DNA of 64,000 nucleotides from Caldalkalibacillus uzonensis (GCF_030814135.1 NZ_JAUSUQ010000001.1:493243-557242); one strand, 5' to 3'; positions 27,128 to 35,967 are shown, counted from the first letter of the stretch. Translations and numbers: made by a program. Notes: generated by a model not told the origin, from the letters alone.

Positions 27128-27598
27128 TCACCTGCTTTCTTTAAGTTTCACGTCTTCTTTTGTTTTATGCACCAGTTCCACCAATTGCTGATAGCTCTGC
27201 CTGATGCCCATGGCAGCCAGGGGGCGGCCAATCATCACCAAACCATAACGCCGGGAGAGGGCGCCGCCCAATTTGGCCAAGTTATTGATGGTGGACAGGG
27301 CTTCAACAAACTTAAAAGATTCTTCGTTGTAACCATTGAGCCGGATCATCTCCACAAGCAGCCGTTTCACGGTCTCGTGATGGCTCCCCATTCCTGCTGT
27401 GTAGACGGCATGCCCCATTTCGTCCCGCCCCTTAAAAAAAATATGGCCCAGCGAATCATTCCTGGCGAGGTCAAAATCAGGTAAAGCCAGTATCTCTTCC
27501 TTGCTTGGCACCCGGTCAGAAGGCAGCCGGCCCAAATGGATTGCCGCAGCGATAATGGAGGAATGAGCGCTCCCGTAGCAGTGATAAATAATATTCAT
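27128..27598 (-). CDS. DUF3189 family protein
   Basis: A 156-residue soluble protein beginning MNIIYHCYGSAHSSIIAAAI, the signature of DUF3189, followed by an acidic middle and VYTAGMGSHHETVKRLLVEM (20 residues) and LVMIGRPLAAMGIRQSYQ. Members occur only in spore-formers as far as I know and their function is unknown. The His/Cys in HCYGSAHSS could bind a metal (inference). The ATG follows GGAGGGCAGGG. It is the last gene of a five-gene cluster with YIEGIA and YphA, which suggests a sporulation role. Confidence 0.85.
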   Translation of the reverse strand: MNIIYHCYGSAHSSIIAAAIHLGRLPSDRVPSKEEILALPDFDLARNDSLGHIFFKGRDEMGHAVYTAGMGSHHETVKRLLVEMIRLNGYNEESFKFVEALSTINNLAKLGGALSRRYGLVMIGRPLAAMGIRQSYQQLVELVHKTKEDVKLKESR

Positions 27599-27622
27599 CC
27601 CTGCCCTCCTCCTTCACAGTTT

Positions 27623-27907
27623 TCAAATCACAATCCAATTGGCCATGGAATCCCCGACTAAAGGCCAAAAATCAGCCAGAGCCTGTTTACAAATGGATTG
27701 AGCGTCTCCGACCGCCACCCAATAGACAAACTGGTTTGACTTATTTAAGCCAATGGGTACCAGCGTTCCATGCGGCAGTTTCAGATAAGAAGCCAATTGC
27801 TGGGGCCTGATTGCTTCACCATAAACTTCCTGCCAGGCTGCCTTCAGCTCTTTTTCTCCGTTCCCTGTTCCCAGGTACAGCTTATTCTTAACTGGCTTGT
27901 TTATCAA
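27623..27907 (-). CDS. Unrecognised 94-aa protein in YIEGIA cluster
   Basis: A 94-residue soluble protein with a TTG start overlapping the previous stop as TTGA, so it is clearly coupled. It has LYLGTGNGEKELKAAWQEVYG, PHGTLVPIGLNKSNQFVYWVAVGDAQ (in part: PIGLNKSNQFVYWVAVG) and a C-terminal FWPLVGDSMANW. I do not recognise the family. The G-T-G-N-G near the start is not a full nucleotide loop. Composition is ordinary. Co-translation with the YIEGIA-capping subunit and DUF3189 points to the same process. Confidence 0.75.
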   Translation of the reverse strand: MINKPVKNKLYLGTGNGEKELKAAWQEVYGEAIRPQQLASYLKLPHGTLVPIGLNKSNQFVYWVAVGDAQSICKQALADFWPLVGDSMANWIVI

Positions 27908-28095
27908 TGGCGGACCACCACATATACTTCTGGATCGATCTGATGCCCCATGCCGCCTAAGATGCTTTCAAACATACGTATTTTTTGCTGAACTTCCTCC
28001 TCCGTTTGAAAAATAAAAATGGGGACACCACCGGTCACTTTTTCAGGATTGGTGGTCAGAACTGCCAAAACCTGCTTCTCAATCGTATTGCCCAT
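27904..28095 (-). CDS. Capping-complex subunit for YIEGIA (small protein)
   Basis: A 63-residue protein containing EKQVLAVLTTNPEKVTGGVP, FIFQTEEEVQQKIRMFESIL (20 residues) and the tail DPEVYVVVRH. It matches the short partner that routinely lies next to YIEGIA membrane proteins. It is soluble and probably binds the cytoplasmic face of the membrane partner (inference from pairing). The ATG follows AAGGAGGCAGATAACC and its stop lies 2 bases after the YIEGIA gene, so they are in the same transcript. Confidence 0.75.
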   Translation of the reverse strand: MGNTIEKQVLAVLTTNPEKVTGGVPIFIFQTEEEVQQKIRMFESILGGMGHQIDPEVYVVVRH

Positions 28096-28097
28096 GG

Positions 28098-28991
28098 TTA
28101 TCTGCCTCCTTCTTTGGAACTGGCCTCAGATTCCGATGGGATGTGCACCGCATTCTCCAAAATCGGCACCTGGGAGATCACCCTAATGGCCCAGTCCATA
28201 TCCTTGATCTGGGGGATGAAAAAAATGGCCACCCGCCCGTCATCCAGATTTCTGCGGCTAAGCGGCACCAGTGAAGGTTTATCATCATCCCGGTACACCC
28301 CTAATCCGACGGACAAATCATGCAAAACCGCTTGTCTTTGCCCCAGATTGGCCAAGGTCACCATACTGTCTATCGATTTTGGTTTTAAAATCACACCCAG
28401 CGCCTGCTTTTTAATCAACTCCCGGCTGTCCGCCAGTCCCACGTTCATAATATGGATATCATTAACAAATACATCAGGCCCCTCCAGGCGCACTTCAGCC
28501 GGTTCAATGTCGGCAATACTGTCCAGAAACTTGCCGCTCTTAAACCACAGGGCAATACCGACTCCCACGACGCCAACGATGAGACCCAGCCACCACTCGA
28601 CCAGGGTTGTGGCCAACGTGGTGGCGGAGGCAATGATAATCGTCATATAATTGCGTCCTTCGAAGGTTAAGGCGATGCCTTCAATATAGGTTTTCCCCCT
28701 TGAGACGAGTTCCATTTCATCCATCTTGGCTAATGTTTCCCGCTCCATGTTGCGTACTTCACGAAACTGCTGGGCAGCCAGAGCAAGAAAGGTGATGGCA
28801 GTATACTCCTGTTCCAAAAGCGCAGGGATGGCAATACTCCCCAAACCAGCGGCGATGAAGCCCAAAGTGAGATGAATGATCATCCCGTGAGGCTGAGTAG
28901 GATATTGCCGGTAATCATTTTTTAATAATAACATCCGTCCGCCAAAGCCAAAGAGGACCCCTAAAATGACAGGTACAGCATATTGTTCCAC
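28098..28991 (-). CDS. YIEGIA domain membrane protein
   Basis: A 297-residue membrane protein with about five transmembrane helices (4-22, 40-60, 120-140, 142-160 and a short one near 60-75), containing the name-giving sequence GKTYIEGIALTFEGRNYMTI (20 residues). The second half (about 175-297) is a soluble domain with VNDIHIMNVGLADSRELIKK (20 residues). Members are restricted to spore-formers; B. subtilis YphB is the likely homologue. Molecular function is not known. The start is a GTG behind GAGGGGTAAGCA. Confidence 0.85.
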   Translation of the reverse strand: MEQYAVPVILGVLFGFGGRMLLLKNDYRQYPTQPHGMIIHLTLGFIAAGLGSIAIPALLEQEYTAITFLALAAQQFREVRNMERETLAKMDEMELVSRGKTYIEGIALTFEGRNYMTIIIASATTLATTLVEWWLGLIVGVVGVGIALWFKSGKFLDSIADIEPAEVRLEGPDVFVNDIHIMNVGLADSRELIKKQALGVILKPKSIDSMVTLANLGQRQAVLHDLSVGLGVYRDDDKPSLVPLSRRNLDDGRVAIFFIPQIKDMDWAIRVISQVPILENAVHIPSESEASSKEGGR

Positions 28992-28994
28992 TGC

Positions 28995-29642
28995 TTACCC
29001 CTCCTCTTTCCACTGCGAAAGGATCAATTTGTGCAAATACCGATATCCTTTTATCCCATACCTGACACTGAAGGCGACACCCGTAACCAGGCACAGTCCC
29101 ATGGCCAGCTGATCTCTGAAAGCTGCATCACCCACTTGGGCGTAGTCCACATACTGTAAGAGAAACAATTTGTGCAACAATTCACCCAAAATCATGCCAC
29201 TGGCCATCATCAACCACAGATGAGGCAAGTGCAAGGTGGTCAGTAATAATAACAAGGAAAAAAAAACAGGAAACAAATAGAAGGGAGGCAGAACCATTAA
29301 TACAGGATCCCACAGGAACAGTTGATGGCTGACCGCATATAACACCCCTAAAAACAGGATGACGGCCACCATTTGCATCATAAATCCTGATTTATCCCGC
29401 CACAGCCTGTAGCCACAAATGAGAGCAGTCATCAAAATGTTGACATTCATGGCATATTGACTGGCAGACGGCAGAGACACATACCATCCTTGGGTTACAA
29501 GCTGAGCAACTAACAGAATAATAACACCTTTATGTATCACAGATTTCCAGGGATGAGCGGCCCACAAAAAATCAAGCCAGCGTGTGGCAGCCAATATAAG
29601 CAGGATCCAAATCACAATCATATAAAAGTATCCGTCATTCAT
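28995..29642 (-). CDS. yphA: YphA family membrane protein
   Basis: A 215-residue very hydrophobic protein with six or seven transmembrane helices and a basic C-terminus (YRYLHKLILSQWKEEG). Position immediately upstream of the YIEGIA gene and between it and rpsA matches B. subtilis yphA (199 residues). Function is unknown. The ATG follows GAGGAACGTGAA. It starts the cluster whose transcript probably ends before der. Confidence 0.8.
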   Translation of the reverse strand: MNDGYFYMIVIWILLILAATRWLDFLWAAHPWKSVIHKGVIILLVAQLVTQGWYVSLPSASQYAMNVNILMTALICGYRLWRDKSGFMMQMVAVILFLGVLYAVSHQLFLWDPVLMVLPPFYLFPVFFSLLLLLTTLHLPHLWLMMASGMILGELLHKLFLLQYVDYAQVGDAAFRDQLAMGLCLVTGVAFSVRYGIKGYRYLHKLILSQWKEEG

Positions 29643-29706
29643 TTCACGTTCCTCCGCCTGTCTACCTCCTCGTATTCAGTATGGCTTATTTTGAGGATTT
29701 TTAAGC

Positions 29707-29743
29707 ATTTAAAAACCCACTGCTCCTAAATAGAGCAATGGGT
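29707..29743 (-). terminator. Terminator of rpsA
   Basis: On the minus strand ACCCATTGCTC and GAGCAGTGGGT form a strong stem followed by TTTTTAAA. It lies 16 bases past the rpsA stop. Confidence 0.85.
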
Positions 29744-29758
29744 AGACTGACTCATCCC

Positions 29759-30904
29759 TTATTGCTTCAGTTTTTTCAGCTGGTCTCCGATCAGGTCGCC
29801 CAGTGTCACACCGGCAGACTGATTTTGTTTTGCTGTGAAGGCTTGGACTTCTTCACTTCGTCTTTCATCCTGCAGCTCTCTAATGCTTAAACTGATGCGT
29901 TCCTCTTCTGGGTTGACATCCAGAACTTTGGCTTCAACTTCCTGGCCTTCTTTCAGTACTTCACCTGGAGAACCAATACGGCGGTTGGCAATTTGGGAGA
30001 TATGCACCAGCCCTTCAACTCCGGGCAAAAGTTCCACAAAGGCACCAAAAGGCGCCAAGCGCTTGACCACACCTTTGACTGTATCACCGGCTTTAATTTC
30101 ATCAGCCGCTTTTTGCCACGGGCTGGGTTGGGCCGCCTTGATGCTCAAGCTGACCTTTTGCTTCTCCGGATCCACTTTCAAAACTTTAACTTTAACTGTG
30201 TCCCCCTCTTTCACAACTTCTTCCGGAGTTTCCACGTGATGCCAGGCCATTTCGGAAATATGCACCAAGCCATCCACACCACCGATGTCAACAAATGCGC
30301 CAAATGATGTTAAACGAGACACGGTCCCCTCCAATTCTTCTCCAACTTCCAGCTGTTGTAAACGGGCTTCTTTAGCCTTGGCTTCCTCTTCCTCCAGGAC
30401 GGCACGCTGAGACAAGATGACTTTGTTCTTGTCACGGTCAAGTTCAATCACTTTGACGCGCAAGAGTTTGCCCACATAATCACTGAAATCCTCCACAAAG
30501 TGACGTTCCACCTGGGAAGCGGGAATAAAACCGCGCAAGCCGACGTCAACGACCAACCCACCTTTGACAACTTCAGCCACGGTAACCTCAAATACCTCTC
30601 CTGACTGGTATTTTTCTTCCAACTCGGTCCAGGCCTGTTCACTGACTGCACGCCGCTTGGAGACAACGACTTCATCTTCAGTCAGTTTGATGATAACAGC
30701 CTCGATTTCATCTCCTTCTTTAAGTACATCGCCCACTTTGTCGATATGTACGTTGGAGATTTCACCAATAGGCAAGATAGCATCTATTTTATAGCCGAAG
30801 TCAATCAGCGCATGCTTTTCCTTTACTTTTGTTACCGTGCCCTTGACGCGATCTCCTTCTTCAATCTGCTGTACCTCCACGTTGTTTTGCATCTCTTCCA
30901 CCAT
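29759..30904 (-). CDS. rpsA: S1 RNA-binding protein (short 30S protein S1 homologue, YpfD)
   Basis: A 381-residue protein with four tandem S1 domains (about 14-85, 100-170, 187-255 and 272-341). Each carries the G-x-V ... FGAFVD/E...GLVHIS pattern, for example LTSFGAFVDIGGVDGLVHIS (20 residues) and FGAFVELLPGVEGLVHISQI (20 residues). Low-GC Gram-positives have this four-domain form rather than the six-domain E. coli S1. B. subtilis YpfD has 382 residues. It binds RNA and is not strictly required for translation in Bacillus (family knowledge). The ATG follows AAGGAGGATTTTAATT. Confidence 0.93.
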   Translation of the reverse strand: MVEEMQNNVEVQQIEEGDRVKGTVTKVKEKHALIDFGYKIDAILPIGEISNVHIDKVGDVLKEGDEIEAVIIKLTEDEVVVSKRRAVSEQAWTELEEKYQSGEVFEVTVAEVVKGGLVVDVGLRGFIPASQVERHFVEDFSDYVGKLLRVKVIELDRDKNKVILSQRAVLEEEEAKAKEARLQQLEVGEELEGTVSRLTSFGAFVDIGGVDGLVHISEMAWHHVETPEEVVKEGDTVKVKVLKVDPEKQKVSLSIKAAQPSPWQKAADEIKAGDTVKGVVKRLAPFGAFVELLPGVEGLVHISQIANRRIGSPGEVLKEGQEVEAKVLDVNPEEERISLSIRELQDERRSEEVQAFTAKQNQSAGVTLGDLIGDQLKKLKQ

Positions 30905-30946
30905 AATTAAAATCCTCCTTCTACTGTCGAGCTTCCATCATTATAA

Positions 30947-31579
30947 CTATACACCATTTCCAAAACTTCTGCCATTATGATCAGAAGTTTTGGGCTGGTG
31001 CTGGTCTAAAAGCCGCTGAATACCGTTCATAATTCTTTCTGTGGCCAATGTTGCCTCCTGTTTCGTTACTTTTTCGCTGCGCAGGTCATCAATGCTGACA
31101 GGAGGCCCGTAAACAATCTTTACTTTGCGGAAAAGCCGGTAAGGGCCGATGATGGCCACAGGTATCACGGTACAGGGCTCCTTTAAGGCCAAAAAACCAG
31201 ACCCAGTAAACGCTTTCCCAAGCTGTCCGGTTTTGGACCTGGTCCCTTCGGGAAAAATGACGACAACTTTTTCTTCCTGCAAACGGGAAAGTGCCGTGCG
31301 GATCGCCCTTTTATCCGATGCACCCCTCTTGACGGGAAAAGCACCCAGATAGCGTAACAGCTGGGCTAAAAGAGGGATTTTAAACAACTCCTGCTTGGCC
31401 ATAAAGTTCACTCTTCGCTCAAGAGGAATGCCTACCAGCGGGGGATCCCAGTTACTGATGTGGTTGGCACATAATAGCACTGCACCACGCCGGGGAATGT
31501 GCTTAAGACCTACTGCTTCATAACGAAACAAAATACGGTACAGGCAGTGCAGTATAAAACGGCATAACGAATAGATCAT
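30947..31579 (-). CDS. plsC: 1-acyl-sn-glycerol-3-phosphate acyltransferase
   Basis: A 210-residue acyltransferase that makes phosphatidic acid from lysophosphatidic acid. The catalytic NHISNWDPP motif (HX4D) is at about 38-46, the glycerol-phosphate binding block VIFPEGTRSKTG at about 109-120, and there is a hydrophobic N-terminus (about 1-22) for membrane attachment. The ATG follows AGGAGTATAACCGTT, five bases after cmk. Together with gpsA and plsY the window encodes the whole G3P-to-phosphatidate route. Confidence 0.92.
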   Translation of the reverse strand: MIYSLCRFILHCLYRILFRYEAVGLKHIPRRGAVLLCANHISNWDPPLVGIPLERRVNFMAKQELFKIPLLAQLLRYLGAFPVKRGASDKRAIRTALSRLQEEKVVVIFPEGTRSKTGQLGKAFTGSGFLALKEPCTVIPVAIIGPYRLFRKVKIVYGPPVSIDDLRSEKVTKQEATLATERIMNGIQRLLDQHQPKTSDHNGRSFGNGV

Positions 31580-31584
31580 AACGG

Positions 31585-32256
31585 TTATACTCCTTGTTTG
31601 CTGTTTTGATAAACAATCTTCAGAATGCGGTTGACCACCTCATCAATGGAAAGGCCAGTGGTGTCTACTGTCACGGCATCCGCAGCTTTTTTCAGGGGGG
31701 CTGTTTCCCGGTTTTTGTCCTTCCTATCTCTGTCACGAATCTCTTGTTTAATCTCTCTCAGGGAAGCTTTATGTCCCTTGGTCAACAATTCTTCATAACG
31801 GCGCCGGGCGCGCTCTTCTATGGAAGCAGTGAGATAAATTTTAACCTCCGCATCAGGAATAACATGAGTGCCAATATCCCGGCCATCCATCACCACGTTT
31901 CCCTTGGCCGCCATCTCTTTCTGCAACTGTACCATCGCTTCCCTCACCTGTTGGTGGCTGGCTACTTCAGAAACAAGGTTGGTCACGTCACGGGTCCTGA
32001 TCTCCGCAGTAATATCCTGGTTATTCAGCATCACTTTCAGAGTTCCCGATTCCACCTTAAGTTCAAGGTTGCATTGGTTTAGCAAGCGGAGAAGCGCCTC
32101 CCCTGAAGAGATATCCACGTTGGCCTGCAACGCTTTCCAGGTAAGGGCCCTGTACATGGCACCGGTATCCACATACAGATAGCCCAATTGATCAGCAACT
32201 TTTTTGGCCACTGTGCTTTTTCCAGCTCCGGCTGGACCATCTATCGCGATCTTCAT
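31585..32256 (-). CDS. cmk: Cytidylate kinase
   Basis: A 223-residue NMP kinase that phosphorylates CMP and dCMP. The P-loop is AIDGPAGAGKSTVAKKVA (18 residues), followed by VDTGAMYRALTWKAL, the CMP-binding MDGRDIGTHVIPDAEVKIYL (20 residues) and an arginine-rich lid RARRRYEELLTKG. The ATG at 32256 with AAAGGATCGGACAAC was chosen, giving the standard length. The order cmk-plsC-rpsA is common in Firmicutes. Confidence 0.96.
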   Translation of the reverse strand: MKIAIDGPAGAGKSTVAKKVADQLGYLYVDTGAMYRALTWKALQANVDISSGEALLRLLNQCNLELKVESGTLKVMLNNQDITAEIRTRDVTNLVSEVASHQQVREAMVQLQKEMAAKGNVVMDGRDIGTHVIPDAEVKIYLTASIEERARRRYEELLTKGHKASLREIKQEIRDRDRKDKNRETAPLKKAADAVTVDTTGLSIDEVVNRILKIVYQNSKQGV

Positions 32257-32284
32257 GTTGTCCGATCCTTTCCCCTCTTTGTCC

Positions 32285-32310
32285 AAAACAAAAAGCAGGA
32301 GAACCCTGCC
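32285..32310 (-). terminator. Terminator upstream of cmk
   Basis: On the minus strand GCAGG (32309-32305) and CCTGC (32299-32295) are followed by TTTTTGTTTT. It ends the transcript of the small membrane gene at 32343-32624, so cmk needs its own promoter or read-through. Confidence 0.65.
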
Positions 32311-32342
32311 AGCATTTTAAACACTAAAATCATACCATACCA

Positions 32343-32624
32343 TTAACGGCGTTGCAATGTTGCTCTTATCTCAATCTGATCTTCCCGAAAGACCCCCTCA
32401 TAGCGCACCGCTTTATTAACCAGTTCCTGGTGTTCTTCTTTACTCAGAATAAAAGCTTGGGCCAAGACAAGGCTGATCATGAGACAGATGATAATGAGCA
32501 GCAGCAAACGTTCCATTTGCTGGGCCAAAGGGACAAAGTAACCATAGATACGTTGCCGTAATGGATCGGAGGGGTACGACGTATATGTAAAGCGGTCATT
32601 TAACTGAGAATGTGAGTCCTTCAT
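32343..32624 (-). CDS. Small single-pass membrane protein (YpfB position)
   Basis: A 93-residue protein with a polar N-terminus, one transmembrane helix (about 41-61, LLLIIICLMISLVLAQAFIL) and a charged C-terminal tail containing KAVRYEGVFREDQIEIRATL (20 residues). It lies exactly where B. subtilis has ypfB, but is longer (YpfB about 57 residues), so I do not transfer the name firmly. The ATG follows AAAGGTGGAAAAGC. Function is unknown. Confidence 0.75.
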   Translation of the reverse strand: MKDSHSQLNDRFTYTSYPSDPLRQRIYGYFVPLAQQMERLLLLIIICLMISLVLAQAFILSKEEHQELVNKAVRYEGVFREDQIEIRATLQRR

Positions 32625-32722
32625 GCTTTTCCACCTTTTACAATGAATATCATACTCGTTTTAACTATGCTCTAGTTTTGACCACTTTCCCGTTTTCATA
32701 CCTTCCGGGGTGAGAAGATCCT

Positions 32723-33394
32723 TTAGGGTGTATCCAGTTCTTTTTTACGCAGCTCCAGCTGGCGCTGAAAACAATAACGGATAATTTGCTGCCTTCCCTG
32801 TTCAGCAATCTCAGTAAAAGCCAGTGAATATTTATATGGCAATCCTTTGTCCTCCGGCGGTATGACCCGCTTTACAACAGCCCGGCCGGAAACGGATGAA
32901 CCATTCATGGACGGAAGAAAAAGCTCCCATTTGACCTCATCCTCCACTTGCAGCTGTTGTTCACCAGCTAATACAAAAGCCATTCCCCCACCGCTTAAAT
33001 CTACTGTTGTGGCTGATAAGGGGTGTGTCTGGTCATCATGTACATAAAGCTGGACATCGGCATGACAGGGGACCCGAAAAAACTGGCGCTGCTGTATGCG
33101 TACAATCGTTTCAGGATTGGGGTGAGTAAGCAGTGTCAAGGGAATACGCTCCATTTTGCGGCCTGCCACTTGGCTGACAAATTGATACCGCAACTGGTCT
33201 CTGCCAGTAAACCATACATCAAGTTCTGTTCCCTGAGGAAAGAACCCCAGGCCTTCACCTCCCTTGCGCATGGGGATCTCAATACAGATATGCCGCTCTT
33301 TCAAATCAACAATCCGGGCTTTATATGTTTCGGGTTCATCTTCTGAACGGGGCTGCATAAATAACATATCCCCCACTTTGTACGGATAAGCCAA
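32723..33394 (-). CDS. ypfA: PilZ/YcgR-type cyclic-di-GMP receptor YpfA (MotI/DgrA)
   Basis: A 223-residue protein with an N-terminal YcgR-like beta domain (about 1-95) and a C-terminal PilZ domain. The c-di-GMP signature is intact: RQQFFRVPCHADV (RxxxR) followed by TTVDLSGGGMAFVL (D/NxSxxG). In B. subtilis the homologue binds c-di-GMP and brakes the flagellar motor (family knowledge). The start is a TTG at 33394 behind GAGGGAGGGAGAAACA. An open frame 14 codons longer reaches over this site. Confidence 0.9.
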   Translation of the reverse strand: MAYPYKVGDMLFMQPRSEDEPETYKARIVDLKERHICIEIPMRKGGEGLGFFPQGTELDVWFTGRDQLRYQFVSQVAGRKMERIPLTLLTHPNPETIVRIQQRQFFRVPCHADVQLYVHDDQTHPLSATTVDLSGGGMAFVLAGEQQLQVEDEVKWELFLPSMNGSSVSGRAVVKRVIPPEDKGLPYKYSLAFTEIAEQGRQQIIRYCFQRQLELRKKELDTP

Positions 33395-33423
33395 TGTTTC
33401 TCCCTCCCTCACTTTATTATACC

Positions 33424-33468
33424 AAAATAAGCACAAGGACCTGCTACTAATGTAGCAGATCCTTGTGT
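33424..33468 (-). terminator. Terminator of the sleB-ypeB operon
   Basis: On the minus strand CACAAGGATCTGCTAC and GTAGCAGGTCCTTGTG form a 16-bp stem with one G-T pair and a four-base loop, followed by CTTATTTTGG. It starts 9 bases after the ypeB stop. Confidence 0.85.
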
Positions 33469-33476
33469 TGTTAGTT

Positions 33477-34832
33477 CTAGACGATGGGTTCCGCCCGCTT
33501 CATTTTTTCCACTTTCTCTTCCCGTCCGTTTTCAGCATTGATAAATATCCGGTACGTCTCATTTTCAATGGTACCCAAAAGTTCATAACACAGCTGGTAC
33601 TCACCGGCGTCCAGTTCTACCACGCTGAGATGCTCCTCCATCACCTTCAGATTGCCATTCACATTTTTTTTGGCTTCTTCAAGCGTAATCTTTGGTTCCG
33701 AAATGTGATAGTCAGCCTGATGGTTCAACACATAGCCCAGCGCTTCATAACCGATAATATCTCCATTATCCAAGGCTACTTTAACCCGGATGAGATCCGG
33801 GTAGATCCTAATCTCGTCCTCTACCCGGACGAAATCAAAAATACCCACATTGTCATATTGGTCTGATTCAACGGCCACCATAGATGTAATATCTCGTTGT
33901 TCCAGAAAATCCAGTGCCTTTTGCTGGGCATCATACAGCCCAATTTCAGTTTGTTCAATATCCCGGCTGTCCAAGAACCACAGAATGTGTCCGCCTTTTT
34001 TGGAGACATCGACCGTTACCGTACTGTCCCGTTCCGGATGATCAAAACGGAGCTTGTACGTCTCAACTTCCCGGCCCCCCGCTTCTTCTACTTTGGCATC
34101 CAGATCCCCTTTTAGGCCTAAGAAAGCTTGAACTTTTTTTAGCGCTTCATTTTTGGATATTTCCTGTCCTTTAATGAGTTTGCCCTTCTGGGATTGAATT
34201 TCAGTATACTTTGGCTCTTCCGCGCCCCACTCTGTTTCGATATACCCTTCCACCTGTTTGTTTAACGTTTCGATGCCATCCAAAATATCCTTGGAGAGCT
34301 CCGTGTTCTCAGAGGCAACGGCCAACTCCACGTCCATCCAGCGCAAATTTTGACTGATGACTTTGCTTTGCAGGTTTCTCAGTTCCTTTTGTACTTCATG
34401 AGCTTGGGCATGGAGGTTTTTCAGCCTTTTCCACTCCTTGTCCGTCAGTGGTTCAGCTGCCAGGTCTCTCATGCCGATATCATAGGTAAAATCAGCAATT
34501 TTGGCCAAAAATTGATCTGTTTTATGAAAGGGGGTCAATGTTAAAGGCAACTGTCCAAGATTGGATTGGGCTGAATAGGCCAAACGCCAAATGTTGGCCA
34601 TGCACGGGGCCAGCAAATCTCTGGAGTTCATCGCCAAAGCCTTGCCCAGTTCATCTTCCAAATTAGACAGGTTGTTATTTAAGTCATGGAACGCCCGCTG
34701 ATAATTGTTCTCTGCTTTAATCAAAACGGAGTTTTTATCCTGATGCTCCTGGTAGCCCCAGTAGGCTGTCCCAGCCAGGGCTACCGTTAATAACAGCACG
34801 AAGGCGATTTTGATGAGTCGTGCAACAACCAC
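33477..34832 (-). CDS. ypeB: Germination protein YpeB
   Basis: A 451-residue protein with an N-terminal membrane anchor (about 8-26, AFVLLLTVALAGTAYWGY), a helical region (about 40-190) and three C-terminal PepSY-like repeats (about 205-445), one containing VSKKGGHILWFLDSRDI. It is needed for SleB stability and localisation in the spore and inhibits it until germination (family knowledge). The start is a GTG at 34832 eight bases behind AAGGAG; an in-frame GTG three codons earlier overlaps that site. It follows sleB by 15 bases in the conserved bicistronic operon. Confidence 0.93.
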   Translation of the reverse strand: MVVARLIKIAFVLLLTVALAGTAYWGYQEHQDKNSVLIKAENNYQRAFHDLNNNLSNLEDELGKALAMNSRDLLAPCMANIWRLAYSAQSNLGQLPLTLTPFHKTDQFLAKIADFTYDIGMRDLAAEPLTDKEWKRLKNLHAQAHEVQKELRNLQSKVISQNLRWMDVELAVASENTELSKDILDGIETLNKQVEGYIETEWGAEEPKYTEIQSQKGKLIKGQEISKNEALKKVQAFLGLKGDLDAKVEEAGGREVETYKLRFDHPERDSTVTVDVSKKGGHILWFLDSRDIEQTEIGLYDAQQKALDFLEQRDITSMVAVESDQYDNVGIFDFVRVEDEIRIYPDLIRVKVALDNGDIIGYEALGYVLNHQADYHISEPKITLEEAKKNVNGNLKVMEEHLSVVELDAGEYQLCYELLGTIENETYRIFINAENGREEKVEKMKRAEPIV

Positions 34833-34847
34833 GCTGCCCACTCCTTT

Positions 34848-35855
34848 CTACTTTAAGAATATATGCTTCCCGATTTGTATGGACTGATCTCTCTGCTCTC
34901 CATAGCGTTCCCACATCCACGGGGCTCTGGCCGTAGCAGGGTTAAAGTAATACACAACACCACCGGTCGGATCCCAACCATTAATGGCATCCATCACAGC
35001 CCTTCTGGCCGTTTCATTCGGTTCCAGCCAGATTTGCCCATCCATTACAGCCGTAAAGGCCAGCGGCTCAAAAATCACACCAGATACGGTATTGGGAAAT
35101 TCTGGACTGCGCACCCGGTTCAAAATGACGGCAGCCACAGCCACTTGTCCTTCATACGGTTCCCCGCGGGCTTCACCGTAAACGGCATTGGCCATTAATC
35201 TAATGTCATTTTCACTGAACCCTTGGGGGATATTCACCGCCTGTTCCAGCTGCCCCACTTGCCCTTCAGCCGGGGGCGCCTCAGGTGGAGCTGGCTGAGC
35301 AGGTGTTTCAGCAGGTGGGCGCGGGGCCCGTTCAGCTTCAGGTTGTCTCGGTTGTTCGGCAGGCTCTTTTGCTCTGGGGGGTTCCTTACCATGAGTGCCT
35401 GGGGGAACCCATTTAACTTTGTCCAAATTGCCAGGATCCCGCTGGCCGGGAGGGGCCAACCCCTCCGGTCCTTCCTTTGGACCGAAATGACGGGGGTTCT
35501 CACCTTGTGCCAATTTGCCATACACATAATCCTTGTCAAATTCGGTCACAGCGAGCAATTTTTCTTTCATTTGATTGCCGACAAGTCCATCAATATCCAA
35601 GCCGAAATCATGCTGGAAATTACGCACAGCCCAGTATGTTTCCCAGCCAAATACGCCGTTAATACGTCCTTTATAGTAACCGATATACTGTAATCTCGCT
35701 TGTAACTCGATGACGTCATCTCCTGTGGCCCCCCGTTGAATCACCTGGGGACTAAAAGCAGAAGCTGGTGTATGGGGAATAAATAGGCTGATAAGTAAAG
35801 CTGCGGTCACTAAACATAAGGTCCCAGCTTTCAATTGCCTCGTTCGTCTGTGCAT
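34848..35855 (-). CDS. sleB: Spore cortex-lytic enzyme SleB
   Basis: A 335-residue lytic transglycosylase active on cortex muramic-delta-lactam peptidoglycan during germination. A signal peptide (about 1-33, ending PASA) is followed by a peptidoglycan-binding domain (about 38-100, ATGDDVIELQARLQYIGYY), a Pro/Glu-rich linker (about 135-215) and the Hydrolase_2 catalytic domain. That domain carries LMANAVYGEARGEPYEGQVA (20 residues, catalytic Glu) and VYYFNPATARAPWMWER. The linker is longer than in B. subtilis (protein 305 residues). The ATG at 35855 has AGGGAGGT upstream; an ATG seven codons earlier is alternative. Confidence 0.94.
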   Translation of the reverse strand: MHRRTRQLKAGTLCLVTAALLISLFIPHTPASAFSPQVIQRGATGDDVIELQARLQYIGYYKGRINGVFGWETYWAVRNFQHDFGLDIDGLVGNQMKEKLLAVTEFDKDYVYGKLAQGENPRHFGPKEGPEGLAPPGQRDPGNLDKVKWVPPGTHGKEPPRAKEPAEQPRQPEAERAPRPPAETPAQPAPPEAPPAEGQVGQLEQAVNIPQGFSENDIRLMANAVYGEARGEPYEGQVAVAAVILNRVRSPEFPNTVSGVIFEPLAFTAVMDGQIWLEPNETARRAVMDAINGWDPTGGVVYYFNPATARAPWMWERYGEQRDQSIQIGKHIFLK

Positions 35856-35924
35856 ACCATGATGTACCTCCCTCATGTCATTTAACGTTGTAATCGTATT
35901 TTTCTACTTTCCCAGTTTATTTAT

Positions 35925-35967
35925 GCAAAAAAGAGGAAAGAATCCATCACCTTGGATTCCCTCCTCT
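35925..35967 (-). terminator. Terminator of the 55-aa gene
   Basis: On the minus strand GAGGAGGGAATCC pairs with GGATTCTTTCCTC (two G-U pairs) around AAGGTGAT, followed by TTTTTTGC. It separates the small gene at 35982-36149 from sleB. Confidence 0.85.

Noticed and set aside
33477..34841. Frameshift or insertion in ypeB
   Set aside because: The protein is collinear with the family over its full length.
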